Of a stretch of 62,148 nt of DNA, positions 1 through 9,243 are shown one piece after another. Under the pieces are notes generated by a model, which was not told the DNA's origin, made no database searches, and saw only the letters and a program-made list of their open reading frames with translations. Position numbers and translations under genes: made by a program. The stretch comes from an uncultured Mediterranea sp. (GTDB lineage Bacteria > Bacteroidota > Bacteroidia > Bacteroidales > Bacteroidaceae): positions 1 to 62,148 of the forward strand of contig NZ_CABUOL010000018.1 of the NCBI RefSeq assembly GCF_902493215.1. Reading direction: 5' to 3'. The first letter of the stretch is position 1; each line of letters opens with the position of its first letter.

Positions 1-7
1 GTTGCAT
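1..7 (-). CDS. Start of a downstream gene leaving the window (partial)
   Basis: An ATG on the minus strand (7 to 5) overlaps the TGA stop of the peptidyl-prolyl isomerase gene (9 to 7) in a TGATG arrangement. This is typical of translationally coupled genes. Only Met-Gln and one further base are visible, so no product can be named. Bacteroides genomes often carry several parvulin-type genes in a row, so another chaperone is possible, but that is inference. Confidence 0.35.
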
Positions 8-1527
8 CAGTGATTATTAACGGTTTTTAAAACCTCTTGGTTAATTTCAACCTTAAACATCTGGCGCAGCCTGTGTAACCAGCCTTGTTCCCGGTAGTGG
101 TAATAATCCGTCCACAACTGCCCGCCAACATCCTGCCAACGAAGCGGCCCCTTGATTTTTTCTCCTACCAGGGCCACATAAGGAAAGCCTTCCATCGGAG
201 AAGCCTCACGGCCTTTGAACACATGTTCGTCCACATACGGATTGTCACCTTTGGCAAACAATCCCCGCTGGGCAATGACATCAGCTGAGTCACCGGCATT
301 CACTCCCAAACGAATTGCTTCCATCCATTCATCAGACGGCAACTTTTTCAGGAACTTCCGTACCCGTTTGGCTATACGTTTCGACCTGCAGTGCAGAACG
401 ATACCGTCATAGCGGGAATGTGACCAATGATATTGCTTTCGATGGGTTTCAAAAAAATGTTCTACACCAACCGTATCCAACAGAATCCGTTCGCCGAATT
501 CCCGACGTTCCATCTCCGCCCCCAAAAGGCTGTCGCGATAAAAGTATATATCCGACGCGAACTCAGGCGACGTTGTCAACAACTGGCGGCTTTCATAATC
601 CAGCACCGTTTTCTTCACAAAATTCTCCAACTGCCAACGAAGAGAAGCCGGATGCGAAGCGGCAAACCAGGCAAATTCTTTTCCGGAATAAGTCCTGCCA
701 TCCAGAACGAACAACGCCTTGACGGTTTTCCCGTTCCGCATCAAGTCGGCTACACCATCCTTGTCGACTTTATAGCCAAACTTCTTTTTCAACCGCTCCA
801 CCCTTGCCGATGTCACTTCATTCCATTTGCTCTGCACAACTCTTTCTGCCAACCTGCCTTTCAGCTGTTCAAAAGCCGGCAATTCCTTCCGTTCCAACAC
901 CTTCACGATATGTAGGCCCTGAGGTGTAAAAAAAGGACAGGATATCCGCCCCTCGGGCAATGTAAAGACCACCTCCTCAAATTCGGCAGGCATCTGCAGA
1001 TATTCCACCCAGAAAACAGACTTATCCTCGGAACTGTTGCGAACACACGTCTCAAAATCAATCCGGCCGCTTTCCAACGCCTGATAAAGTGAATCCATTT
1101 CACTCTCTACCCGTTCCAAGCATCTGGACGAGACATTTTGGGGAAGAGACTTGAAAATCTGACATACCCGAACCTTTCCGACGAATTTCCCCGTCTTCAA
1201 CATCCCGTAATAGGCCCGTGCAGCCGAATCGGCCTTATGGTTGTCTATCATGCAATCTGCCAGACAACGCTTTTTGCAAAGCTCCAATGCCTGCCGGATT
1301 TGCGGCAATGTGTCCATCCCTGCCTTCCGACCGGCCAACGCTTTCAACTTGAAATCGATGAAATCATCAATTCCCGACCCGGCAGCAGTTTTTCCGGCAA
1401 CAAACGACCTGTATTCCGAAACATTTACCGGCTCACCGTCAATCCGCAACAACGTACTGTTGTCTTGCGCTCCCATCCGCAAAGACAAAAGGCACCACAC
1501 ACACAACCAACCCCACTTTCCCATCAT
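7..1527 (-). CDS. Secreted parvulin-type peptidyl-prolyl isomerase (SurA/PpiC-like)
   Basis: About 506 residues. The predicted role is a periplasmic chaperone and prolyl isomerase that helps outer-membrane proteins fold. The N terminus is a signal peptide (basic start, Trp/Leu-rich core, cleavage near MGAQ). One recognisable rotamase domain lies at about residues 110-235, with the stretch FTPQGLHIVKVLERK near its end. A second, degenerate region follows at about 360-470. The start is the ATG at 1527 (ATGATG), which has AAGGAG a few bases upstream; the same frame runs back to a TTG at 1554 that lacks such a site. The stop overlaps the next start (TGATG), so it is probably coupled to a downstream gene. 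It follows guaB after about 170 bases. The family call is firm; whether the second domain is active is unclear. Confidence 0.85.
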   Translation of the reverse strand: MMGKWGWLCVWCLLSLRMGAQDNSTLLRIDGEPVNVSEYRSFVAGKTAAGSGIDDFIDFKLKALAGRKAGMDTLPQIRQALELCKKRCLADCMIDNHKADSAARAYYGMLKTGKFVGKVRVCQIFKSLPQNVSSRCLERVESEMDSLYQALESGRIDFETCVRNSSEDKSVFWVEYLQMPAEFEEVVFTLPEGRISCPFFTPQGLHIVKVLERKELPAFEQLKGRLAERVVQSKWNEVTSARVERLKKKFGYKVDKDGVADLMRNGKTVKALFVLDGRTYSGKEFAWFAASHPASLRWQLENFVKKTVLDYESRQLLTTSPEFASDIYFYRDSLLGAEMERREFGERILLDTVGVEHFFETHRKQYHWSHSRYDGIVLHCRSKRIAKRVRKFLKKLPSDEWMEAIRLGVNAGDSADVIAQRGLFAKGDNPYVDEHVFKGREASPMEGFPYVALVGEKIKGPLRWQDVGGQLWTDYYHYREQGWLHRLRQMFKVEINQEVLKTVNNH

Positions 1528-1561
1528 GTTCTCCTTTTCATTCCATACAATCAAAAAGACA

Positions 1562-1627
1562 ACACGGATGACACGTCATCACAAGTTTACCTGTAGAGAA
1601 ACATGCGAAACAACGTATCATCCGTGT
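1562..1627 (-). repeat. Inverted repeat upstream of the PPIase gene
   Basis: The 10-base arms ACACGGATGA (1562-1571) and TCATCCGTGT (1618-1627) are perfect complements separated by 46 bases. The structure lies 35 bases upstream of the PPIase start. On the minus strand the second arm is followed by TTGTCTTTTTG, so it could form a leader hairpin or attenuator. No promoter box was recognised inside it. Confidence 0.5.
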
Positions 1628-1650
1628 CTTCTCCTATTTTTATCTTCAGA

Positions 1651-1688
1651 GGTGAAGAGGCCCCTCCGGAACTTCCTCAACCTCTGCA
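1651..1688 (-). terminator. Possible stem-loop after guaB
   Basis: AGAGGT and ACCTCT arms with inner GAAG/CTTC pairing lie just downstream of the guaB stop. The arms are interrupted, and only a short A/T-rich run (GATAAAAATAG on the minus strand) follows. It is a weak terminator candidate. Confidence 0.35.
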
Positions 1689-1695
1689 TGCTTTA

Positions 1696-3171
1696 TTATT
1701 CAGGACGGCTGTAATTAGGTGCCTCACTGGTAATGGCCACATCGTGCGGATGGCTTTCGAGTACACCGGCATTGGTAATGCGGGTAAACTTGGCATTGTG
1801 CAACTGCTCGATGTTGGCAGCGCCACAATATCCCATACCGGCACGCAAACCACCTACCAACTGGTAGATAACCTCGTACAACGTACCTTTATAAGGAACA
1901 CGGGCTGCAATACCTTCGGGAACCAGCTTCTTGACATCGGTGGTAGTGCTTTGGAAATAGCGGTCCTTCGACCCGTTCTCCATTGCTTCCAACGATCCCA
2001 TGCCACGATAAGACTTGAACTTACGGCCGTTAAAGATAATTGTGTCACCGGGAGATTCTTCCGTTCCGGCTACCAACGAACCAATCATCACGCTGTAACC
2101 ACCTGCGGCTAATGCTTTCACCACATCGCCCGAATAACGCAAACCACCGTCGGCAATCAAAGGCACACCCGTACCTTCCAACGCCTTGGCTACATCATAT
2201 ACAGCCGACAGCTGGGGAACACCGACTCCGGCTACCACACGCGTCGTACAGATTGAACCCGGACCGATACCTACTTTCACAGCATCGGCACCGGCTTCCA
2301 CCAACATCTTGGCAGCCTCGCCAGTTGCGACATTACCTACTACAATATCAATGTCAGGGAAAGCTTTCTTGGCTTCCTTCAATTTTTCAATCACGTATTT
2401 GGAATGACCGTGAGCCGTATCGATGACAATGGCATCGGCACCGGCTTCCACCAAAGCTTTCATACGATCCAGTGTATCGACTGTCACACCCACACCGGCA
2501 GCTACGCGCAAGCGGCCTTTGGCATCCTTGCAAGCCATCGGTTTGTCTTTAGCCTTTGTTATGTCCTTATAGGTGATCAAGCCCACCAGCTTGTTGTCTT
2601 TATCGACTACCGGCAATTTCTCAATCTTATGTTCCTGCAGAATCTGCGCAGCAGCCTCCAGATCGGTCGTCTGGTTGGTTGTAACGATGTTCTCCTTCGT
2701 CATCACCTCATCGATACGCTTGCTGTGGTCCTTTTCAAAACGCAGGTCACGGTTGGTAACAATACCTACCAGATGGCCCTCATCGTCCACCACAGGAATA
2801 CCACCAATCTTGTATTCTGCCATCAGCCCCAGCGCATCGGCTACAGTAGAGCCTCTCTTGATTGTCACAGGATCGTAAATCATACCGTTTTCCGCACGCT
2901 TCACGATAGCCACCTGACGTGCCTGTTCCTCAATGGACATATTCTTGTGGATCACTCCAATGCCTCCTTCTCGGGCAATGGCGATAGCCATTTTTGCTTC
3001 TGTAACCGTGTCCATTGCAGCCGTTACAAAAGGAATTTTCAACTCGATGTTTCTTGAAAACTTGGTCGAGAGCTCGACAGTCTTGGGAAGTACTTCAGAA
3101 TAAGCGGGGATCAGCAGTACGTCGTCGTACGTCAATCCGTCCATAACAATTTTATCAGCAATAAATGACAT
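1696..3171 (-). CDS. guaB: IMP dehydrogenase
   Basis: 491 residues, the usual length for bacterial IMPDH. It oxidises IMP to XMP with NAD+, the committed step of GMP synthesis in the cytoplasm. The (beta/alpha)8 barrel is split by a CBS pair at about residues 95-210. The active-site loop GSICTTR places the catalytic cysteine near residue 308, followed by the AGVGVPQ loop; the flap contains YRGMGS. The start is the ATG at 3171 (MSFIADKIV). The frame stays open to 3234, but that extension crosses the promoter and inverted repeat and is not family-like. It lies 100 bases downstream of recQ on the same strand, with its own promoter in the gap. Confidence 0.97.
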   Translation of the reverse strand: MSFIADKIVMDGLTYDDVLLIPAYSEVLPKTVELSTKFSRNIELKIPFVTAAMDTVTEAKMAIAIAREGGIGVIHKNMSIEEQARQVAIVKRAENGMIYDPVTIKRGSTVADALGLMAEYKIGGIPVVDDEGHLVGIVTNRDLRFEKDHSKRIDEVMTKENIVTTNQTTDLEAAAQILQEHKIEKLPVVDKDNKLVGLITYKDITKAKDKPMACKDAKGRLRVAAGVGVTVDTLDRMKALVEAGADAIVIDTAHGHSKYVIEKLKEAKKAFPDIDIVVGNVATGEAAKMLVEAGADAVKVGIGPGSICTTRVVAGVGVPQLSAVYDVAKALEGTGVPLIADGGLRYSGDVVKALAAGGYSVMIGSLVAGTEESPGDTIIFNGRKFKSYRGMGSLEAMENGSKDRYFQSTTTDVKKLVPEGIAARVPYKGTLYEVIYQLVGGLRAGMGYCGAANIEQLHNAKFTRITNAGVLESHPHDVAITSEAPNYSRPE

Positions 3172-3180
3172 ATGGCGTAA

Positions 3181-3246
3181 AAAATTTATTGCGTGCAAAT
3201 ATACGTTTTTTATTCCATTTTCGCATATTCGCACGCAATAAATTTT
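3181..3246 (-). promoter_or_regulatory. guaB promoter flanked by a perfect 16-base inverted repeat
   Basis: On the minus strand the -7 box TATATTTG occupies 3203-3196, so transcription should start near 3189, giving a leader of about 18 bases. The arms AAAATTTATTGCGTGC (3181-3196) and GCACGCAATAAATTTT (3231-3246) are perfect complements around a 34-base centre. The stem partly continues inward (AATATaCG against CGcATATT). The promoter core sits between the arms, which looks like a two-site operator for a purine-responsive repressor, although a terminator for recQ cannot be ruled out. No clear -33 TTTG was found. Confidence 0.6.
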
Positions 3247-3271
3247 CTTTTTTTAGCGCAGAAAAGAGGGG

Positions 3272-5455
3272 TTAGTTCGCCATTTCCGATATAAACTTGA
3301 TGCGAACCAGGCGTACCTCTTCCTCCGTATAGTCATCACCCAATTCTTCGAGCGCATCGTCAATATTGTCTGTCGTCGACTCCTTGAAGTAGTCATAGAT
3401 ATCCAGCATGTGGTCCTCATCCATGATTTCATCCAGGAAGTAGTCGATATTCAGCTTGGTACCCGAATAGACAATTGCCTCGATTTCGTCGAGCAGTTCG
3501 TCGAACTCAATGCCTTTTGACACGGCAATGTCGTCCAACGCCACCTTGCGGTCGATGGCCTGAATGATAGCCACCTTCATCTTCGACTTGTTAGCAACGG
3601 TACGCACACGCAAGTCTTCCGGACGCTCAATTTCGTTCTCCTCGCAATGACGTTTGATGAGCTTGCAGAATTCCTCACCATAACGTTTGGCCTTTCCGGC
3701 TCCCACACCCGGAATATTCTGCAATTCTTCCAGCGTAATGGGATAAATGGTAGCCATCGCTTCCAGCGAAGGATCCTGGAATATGACATACGGAGGCACT
3801 TCCAGATGCTTGGACAACTTTTTGCGCAAGTCCTTCAGCATCGAGTACAACACGGGGTCTACCGCACAGGCTCCTCCGCCACGCGCCGGTGCCTCTTCTT
3901 CCACTTCGTCAAAGTCATTGTCTTCCGTTATCTTGAACGACTTGGGATGCTTCAGGAATTTCCGTCCTGCATCCGACACCTTCAGCAAGCCGTAGTTTTC
4001 CACATCCTTGGTGAGGTATCCGGCAATCAGTGCCTGGCGGATTACCGCATTCCATGTCTTGTCTTCTTCGCCCATTCCCGAGCCGAACACTTCGAGGTCT
4101 TCATGCAGATGCGCCTGCACTTCCGAAGTTTCACGGCCTTGAATGACATCTATAATATAATCGGATTTGAAGTTCTCCTTGACAGCGAGAACCGTTTCAA
4201 TCACAGTACACAATAAGTCTTGAGCTTCCACTTGTTTCTTAGGATTTAAACAATTGTCACAATTACCACAATTATCTTCCGTATACTCTTCGCCGAAATA
4301 ATGCAACAGCGTCTTGCGGCGACATACAGAAGATTCGGCATAGGCAGCCGTTTCCTGCAGAAGCTGCTTGCCAATTTCCTGTTCTGCCACAGGTTTTCCC
4401 TGCATAAACTTCTCCAGTTTCTGCAAATCTTTGTTTGTATAGAACGTTATGCACTGTCCTTCTCCTCCGTCGCGTCCTGCACGCCCGGTTTCCTGGTAAT
4501 ATCCTTCCAGACTCTTGGGGATATCGTAATGGATAACGAAACGCACATCAGGCTTGTCGATACCCATACCAAAGGCTATCGTTGCCACGATGACATCGAT
4601 TTTCTCCATCAGGAAGTCATCCTGATTCTGCGACCGGGTAGCCGAGTCCATACCGGCATGATACGGACGGGCGTTGATGCCGTTGGCCTGCAACACTTCC
4701 GCCAGCTCCTCAACCTTTTTCCGGCTCAGACAGTAGATGATGCCCGACTTTTCCGGATTGTTCTTGATGAACTTGATGATATCCTTGTCGATATTAGCCG
4801 TCTTCGGGCGTACCTCATAATAAAGATTGGGCCGGTTGAACGACGATTTGAAGACTTTCGCATCCGTCATTCCCAGATTCTTCTGGATATCGTGTTGCAC
4901 CTTGGGCGTAGCCGTTGCTGTCAGAGCAATCAGCGGAGCCTTTCCTATTTCATTGATAATAGGACGTATACGACGGTACTCAGGCCGGAAGTCATGCCCC
5001 CATTCCGAAATACAGTGCGCTTCGTCCACGGCATAGAAAGAGATCTTGACCGTCTTCAGGAACTCCACATATTCCTCCTTCGTCAGCGACTCGGGCGCCA
5101 CATACAGCAGCTTGGTTTTTCCGCTCAATATATCCGACTTCACCTGATCGATGGCTGTCTTGTTCAAAGAAGAATTGATAAAGTGGGCCACTCCGTCTTC
5201 TTCACTGAAGTTGCGCATGGCGTCCACCTGGTTCTTCATCAGAGCAATCAGCGGCGATATGACGATAGCCGTCCCCTCCATCAGCAGCGAAGGCAGCTGA
5301 TAGCACAATGACTTACCTCCACCGGTAGGCATCAGTACAAACGTATCGTTCCCATCCAACAGATTCTGGATGATTGCCTCTTGATTTCCCTTGAACGTGT
5401 CGAACCCGAAGTATTTCTTCAGTTGTTCCTGCAAATTAATCTTCTTCTCAGCCAT
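3272..5455 (-). CDS. recQ: ATP-dependent DNA helicase RecQ
   Basis: 727 residues. A 3'-5' superfamily 2 helicase used in recombination and fork repair. Visible motifs are Walker A PTGGGKS, the DEAH box in AVDEAHCISEWGHDFRPEYRR, and motif VI QETGRAGRDG. The RQC zinc site is CRRKTLLHYFGE...CGNCDNC. Near residue 600 is a helix-hairpin-helix-like NIPGVGAGKAKRYG within an HRDC domain. An acidic C-terminal tail of about 100 residues follows, as in other Bacteroidetes RecQ. The ATG at 5455 is chosen because the in-frame codon at 5464 is TTG. A promoter lies about 100 bases upstream. Confidence 0.96.
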   Translation of the reverse strand: MAEKKINLQEQLKKYFGFDTFKGNQEAIIQNLLDGNDTFVLMPTGGGKSLCYQLPSLLMEGTAIVISPLIALMKNQVDAMRNFSEEDGVAHFINSSLNKTAIDQVKSDILSGKTKLLYVAPESLTKEEYVEFLKTVKISFYAVDEAHCISEWGHDFRPEYRRIRPIINEIGKAPLIALTATATPKVQHDIQKNLGMTDAKVFKSSFNRPNLYYEVRPKTANIDKDIIKFIKNNPEKSGIIYCLSRKKVEELAEVLQANGINARPYHAGMDSATRSQNQDDFLMEKIDVIVATIAFGMGIDKPDVRFVIHYDIPKSLEGYYQETGRAGRDGGEGQCITFYTNKDLQKLEKFMQGKPVAEQEIGKQLLQETAAYAESSVCRRKTLLHYFGEEYTEDNCGNCDNCLNPKKQVEAQDLLCTVIETVLAVKENFKSDYIIDVIQGRETSEVQAHLHEDLEVFGSGMGEEDKTWNAVIRQALIAGYLTKDVENYGLLKVSDAGRKFLKHPKSFKITEDNDFDEVEEEAPARGGGACAVDPVLYSMLKDLRKKLSKHLEVPPYVIFQDPSLEAMATIYPITLEELQNIPGVGAGKAKRYGEEFCKLIKRHCEENEIERPEDLRVRTVANKSKMKVAIIQAIDRKVALDDIAVSKGIEFDELLDEIEAIVYSGTKLNIDYFLDEIMDEDHMLDIYDYFKESTTDNIDDALEELGDDYTEEEVRLVRIKFISEMAN

Positions 5456-5552
5456 GTCCTTCAATTAGATTGTTGTTTATTAAGCGTTCTTTTTATCAAT
5501 CTCCAACTTGTTCACAAACCCTTGGCGGACATTATTCCCGCAAGAGTCCTAA

Positions 5553-5560
5553 CAAAGTTA
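5553..5560 (-). promoter_or_regulatory. recQ promoter -7 box
   Basis: TAACTTTG on the minus strand fits TAnnTTTG. A TTTG at 5587-5584 is a possible -33 box at slightly long spacing (23 bases). It implies a leader of about 90 bases before the recQ ATG. Confidence 0.5.
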
Positions 5561-5647
5561 TAAACAACTTCTCAATTTTCAAGCAAAATGCACTGAATAT
5601 TTTTCAGAAAAAACACTAAAACAGGCAATATTCGTTCTATTTCATGC

Positions 5648-6892
5648 TCAGGCGTTCTGCAGGCGGGCCACATTGGCTTTCTCGAGCTGATGTTTGGCAT
5701 AGTCGAGCGTCACCACGAAAGTATCCTTCTTCTCGGAAGGAATCTCGTACATGGCATCCATCATGATGGTTTCGACGATAGAACGCAGACCGCGCGCGCC
5801 GAGCTTGTACTCGACTGCCTTGTCTACGATATACTCGAATACGGCCTCCTCAAACTCCAGCTTCACGCCGTCCATCTCAAAGAGTTTGACATACTGCTTG
5901 ATGATGGAGTTCTTGGGTTCAGTCAGGATGGATCGCAGAGCCGTACGGTCCAACGGGTTCAGATAGGTGAGCACCGGCAGACGGCCGATAATTTCAGGAA
6001 TCAGACCGAAAGACTTCAAATCCTGAGGAGCGATGTACTGCATCAGGTTGTTCTTGTCGACAGTAGCCGTATTGCGCACAGCGCTATATCCCACGACATG
6101 CGTATTCAAGCGCTGGGCAATCTTCTTCTCGATGCCGTCGAACGCTCCGCCGCAAATGAAGAGGATATTCTTGGTGTTGACCGGTATCATCTTCTGCTCG
6201 GGATGCTTGCGTCCGCCCTGGGGAGGAACGTTGACCACCGACCCTTCGAGCAGCTTCAGCAATCCCTGCTGCACACCCTCTCCGCTCACATCGCGCGTGA
6301 TGGAGGGATTGTCACCCTTGCGGGCAATCTTGTCGATTTCATCGATGAACACAATGCCCCGTTCAGCCTCGGGCACATTGTAGTCGGCTACCTGAAGCAG
6401 GCGGGTCAGGATGCTTTCAATGTCCTCGCCCACATAACCGGCCTCCGTAAGCACCGTAGCGTCTACAATGGTAAAAGGCACATGCAGCAGCTTGGCGATG
6501 GTACGCGCCAGCAGGGTTTTTCCCGTACCCGTACTGCCCACCATGATGATGTTCGACTTTTCAATCTCCACATCATCGCCGCTGTCTTTCTGCAACAGAC
6601 GTTTGTAGTGATTGTACACCGAAACAGACAAGAAGCGCTTGGCATCGTCCTGCCCGATGACATACTGGTCGAGGAAAGCCTTGATTTCCATCGGCTTGGG
6701 CAGTTCCTTCAGGTTCAGTTTGCTGGTACCGTCCTTGCGTTTGTTCTCCAGGGCCTCCTGCGTTATCTCGTAAGCCTGCATGGCACAGCTGTCGCAGATG
6801 AAGCCGTTCATTCCCGTAATCAGGAGTCCCACTTCATCTTCAGACCGCCCACAAAAGCTGCATCTGTTCTTTGTTCTTCTTGAATCAGCCAT
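5648..6892 (-). CDS. clpX: ATP-dependent Clp protease ATP-binding subunit ClpX
   Basis: 414 residues. An AAA+ unfoldase that feeds substrates to ClpP. The N-terminal C4 zinc-binding domain is visible as CSFCGR...CDSC (residues 12-36). Walker A is GSTGTGKT and Walker B is GIVFIDEIDKI. The pore loop region GYVGEDIES and the sensor-2 region GARGLRSIVE are also present. The ATG at 6892 lies 2 bases after the clpP stop, so clpP and clpX form one transcription unit in the canonical order. A 190-base gap with a recQ promoter follows. Confidence 0.97.
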   Translation of the reverse strand: MADSRRTKNRCSFCGRSEDEVGLLITGMNGFICDSCAMQAYEITQEALENKRKDGTSKLNLKELPKPMEIKAFLDQYVIGQDDAKRFLSVSVYNHYKRLLQKDSGDDVEIEKSNIIMVGSTGTGKTLLARTIAKLLHVPFTIVDATVLTEAGYVGEDIESILTRLLQVADYNVPEAERGIVFIDEIDKIARKGDNPSITRDVSGEGVQQGLLKLLEGSVVNVPPQGGRKHPEQKMIPVNTKNILFICGGAFDGIEKKIAQRLNTHVVGYSAVRNTATVDKNNLMQYIAPQDLKSFGLIPEIIGRLPVLTYLNPLDRTALRSILTEPKNSIIKQYVKLFEMDGVKLEFEEAVFEYIVDKAVEYKLGARGLRSIVETIMMDAMYEIPSEKKDTFVVTLDYAKHQLEKANVARLQNA

Positions 6893-6894
6893 AC

Positions 6895-7557
6895 TTATTT
6901 CCTAATCAACACTTCGTCTACCATACCATATTCCTTCGCCTCCTGAGCGGTCATCCAATAGTCGCGGTCGGAGTCGGCCCACACTTTATCGAAAGGCGTA
7001 TGCGAATGGTCGGCAATGATGGTATAGAGTTCCTTTTTCAACTTCTGAATCTCACGGGCCGTGATTTCGATATCCGAAGCCTGTCCCTGCGCACCTCCCA
7101 TCGGCTGATGGATCATGACGCGCGAATGAGTCAGGGCCGAACGTTTGCCTTCGGCTCCGGCTACCAGCAGTACAGCTGCCATACTGGCTGCCATGCCTGT
7201 ACAGATAGTAGCCACATCGCTGGTGATGAACTGCATCGTGTCATAGATGCCCAGGCCGGCATATACCGAGCCGCCCGGCGAATTGATATAGATAGAGATG
7301 TCCTTGCCCGGGTCTACCGAATCCAGGTAGAGCAACTGTGCCTGGAGGGTATTGGCCGTATAATCGTCAATCTGTGTACCCAAGAAGATGATACGGTCCA
7401 TCATCAGACGGGAAAACACATCAAGCTGGGTTACGTTGAGCTGGCGTTCTTCCAAGATATAGGGGTTCAGATAACCGGCCTGCGACTTGATCACATCGTC
7501 CAGCACAAGGCTGTTCATTCCCAAATGCTTGGTGGCATACTTTCTAAAATCATCCAT
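6895..7557 (-). CDS. clpP: ATP-dependent Clp protease proteolytic subunit ClpP
   Basis: 220 residues. A serine peptidase that forms the tetradecameric chamber. The catalytic triad is Ser125 (GMAASMAA), His150 (MIHQPMGG) and Asp199 (SDRDYW), assigned by alignment from memory with E. coli ClpP. The INSPGGSVYAG stretch lines the active site. The ATG at 7557 (MDDFRKYA) is the only family-like start. It lies between tig and clpX, the conserved tig-clpP-clpX order. A strong terminator separates it from tig, so it probably has a separate promoter. Confidence 0.97.
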   Translation of the reverse strand: MDDFRKYATKHLGMNSLVLDDVIKSQAGYLNPYILEERQLNVTQLDVFSRLMMDRIIFLGTQIDDYTANTLQAQLLYLDSVDPGKDISIYINSPGGSVYAGLGIYDTMQFITSDVATICTGMAASMAAVLLVAGAEGKRSALTHSRVMIHQPMGGAQGQASDIEITAREIQKLKKELYTIIADHSHTPFDKVWADSDRDYWMTAQEAKEYGMVDEVLIRK

Positions 7558-7616
7558 AATCTTTACTACTTATTATAATTGCGGGTGCAAAGAAACAAAA
7601 AAGAATAGAGAGACAC

Positions 7617-7662
7617 AAAAAAAACGGGGATGTTTGAAAAGTTTTTCAGACATCCCCGTTTA
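7617..7662 (-). terminator. Rho-independent terminator of tig
   Basis: On the minus strand AAACGGGGATGT pairs with ACATCCCCGTTT around a loop of about 16 bases, directly followed by a run of eight or more T. It lies 74 bases after the tig stop and before clpP. Confidence 0.9.
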
Positions 7663-7735
7663 TAGTGACGAGTGACAAGCTACAAGCGACATGTGGGAAA
7701 CGAGTTCCCGTCATTCCCTGCAGCCCGCAGCTGTT

Positions 7736-9091
7736 TTATTCGAACATCTTGTTGAAGTCGGCAGCCGAAATGCTCTTGTGTTCCAGTGTAACCTGAGGCT
7801 TCACGGCAGCAGCCAGTTTCGTCTCAATCACGCGGTTCACGAGGCCTTCGATGCTTTCTTTCTTCTTCAGCATTTCCTTGGCATAGTTTTCCAGCAGTTC
7901 GTCGGGTACGTTCAGCATGCCGTACATGGCAAACTGTGCACGGGTCGATTCCTTGGCCATGTTGGTGATGTCATCCTGCTCAACCTTGATGTCATTGGCT
8001 TTTACCAACTGTTCCTTGATGAGGTGCCAGGTCAGCTCTTCGATGCTCTTGTCGTAGTTTTCTTCCACGAACTTCTCACCCTTATCGGCGTTGTTGGCCA
8101 GCATCACACGCTTCAGCAATGCGTCGGGGAACTCCAGCTTGCCAACCTTTTCCATCATTACCTTGCGCAGGTCGATGAGGAACTTGTAGTCGCTGTCGGC
8201 CACAAACTGCTTGGCGATAGCTTCTTTCACTTTGGCACGGAATTCTTCTTCCGTCTTCACCACACCTTCGCCGAATACCTGGTCGAAGATTTCCTGGTTC
8301 AGGTCACCGGGCACGAAACGGGTGATTTCCTCTACCTGATAGCTGAAGTTGGACTTCACTTCGGCAGCTGCTTCCTTGTCAATCTTCAGCAGCGAAGCCA
8401 GTTCGGCAGGATTGCCGTCCCAAGCGGTGTGGGGGTTGAATACGAGCACGTCGTTCACCTTGGCGTTGGCGAAGATGGCCTTCTGCTCGTCGTTCTTCAT
8501 ATAAGAAGGCATCATCACGGCACCTTCTACCTGAATGCCGCCTTCCTTCGTGTTGCCCTGCTCGTCGAGCTCGGCCAGCAGACCTTTCAGCATGTCGTTG
8601 TCGGCATAAACATCTACCTTGTCGTACTTGCCGTTACGCTGTGTGTAAGACTTCACCTGGTTGTCCACCATTTCGTCGGTCACTTCGATGTCGTAGTAGT
8701 CAATCTTGTCGTCAGCGCTCACTTCAGCCTTGAATTCGGGAGCCAGTGCGATGTCGAACAGGAATTCGAACTCTTCCTGCGTATCGAAGTCGATGACGGG
8801 CTGCTTGTCCTCGTTGGGCAGAGGCTCACCCAGGATGTTCACCTTATTGTCTTGTATATACTTGTATACAGTTTCAGAAAGCAACTTGTTCACTTCCTCA
8901 GCCAATGCCGACTTGCCATACATCTTCTTCACGAGGCTCATCGGAACCATACCTTTACGGAAACCGGGCATCTGAGCTTTCTGACGGAAAGACTTCAGGG
9001 CCTTGTCTACCTTCTCCTGGTAGTCAGCTTTCTCAAGCTTTACGGTAAGCAGCGCGCTCACCTTGTCAATGTTTTGCAATGAAACGTTCAT
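7736..9091 (-). CDS. tig: Trigger factor
   Basis: 451 residues. A ribosome-associated chaperone that meets nascent chains at the exit tunnel. The ribosome-binding loop signature GFRKGMVP is at about residues 43-50. A central region at about 150-245 corresponds to the FKBP-like domain but is divergent and lacks an obvious prolyl-isomerase active site, as in other Bacteroidetes trigger factors. The C-terminal half is helical and Lys/Glu-rich. The ATG at 9091 (MNVSLQNIDK) is family-like. A well-formed promoter precedes it, and a strong terminator follows. Confidence 0.95.
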   Translation of the reverse strand: MNVSLQNIDKVSALLTVKLEKADYQEKVDKALKSFRQKAQMPGFRKGMVPMSLVKKMYGKSALAEEVNKLLSETVYKYIQDNKVNILGEPLPNEDKQPVIDFDTQEEFEFLFDIALAPEFKAEVSADDKIDYYDIEVTDEMVDNQVKSYTQRNGKYDKVDVYADNDMLKGLLAELDEQGNTKEGGIQVEGAVMMPSYMKNDEQKAIFANAKVNDVLVFNPHTAWDGNPAELASLLKIDKEAAAEVKSNFSYQVEEITRFVPGDLNQEIFDQVFGEGVVKTEEEFRAKVKEAIAKQFVADSDYKFLIDLRKVMMEKVGKLEFPDALLKRVMLANNADKGEKFVEENYDKSIEELTWHLIKEQLVKANDIKVEQDDITNMAKESTRAQFAMYGMLNVPDELLENYAKEMLKKKESIEGLVNRVIETKLAAAVKPQVTLEHKSISAADFNKMFE

Positions 9092-9147
9092 CGTAACAAA
9101 TTATTTATTTGATTTATACTATATTCCAAAATCTCAAAATGAGTGCG

Positions 9148-9179
9148 CAAAATTAGCGTTATTCTTTCAATTATCAAAA
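9148..9179 (-). promoter_or_regulatory. tig promoter
   Basis: On the minus strand TTTG (9179-9176), a 20-base spacer, and TAATTTTG (9155-9148) match the Bacteroidetes -33/-7 consensus. The leader to the tig ATG is about 50 bases. Confidence 0.75.
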
Positions 9180-9243
9180 AAACGGGGTGCAAATTATTTT
9201 TAAGGCAAGCTTTTCACAGATTCCCGGAACCGTCGCCAGCGGA

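Noticed and set aside
3181..3246. Invertible promoter of the Mpi type at guaB
   Set aside because: The arms flank only 34 bases, far shorter than the known invertible promoters of Bacteroides, and the gene is housekeeping.
5456..5464. TTG start for recQ
   Set aside because: An ATG three codons later starts the family-like sequence; the same reasoning removed alternative non-ATG starts for the PPIase, S9 peptidase, mlaF and der genes.
7691..9082. 463-residue open frame on the plus strand opposite tig
   Set aside because: It is the antisense shadow of a well-conserved gene with codon bias that keeps the opposite frame open; its translation has no recognisable domain.
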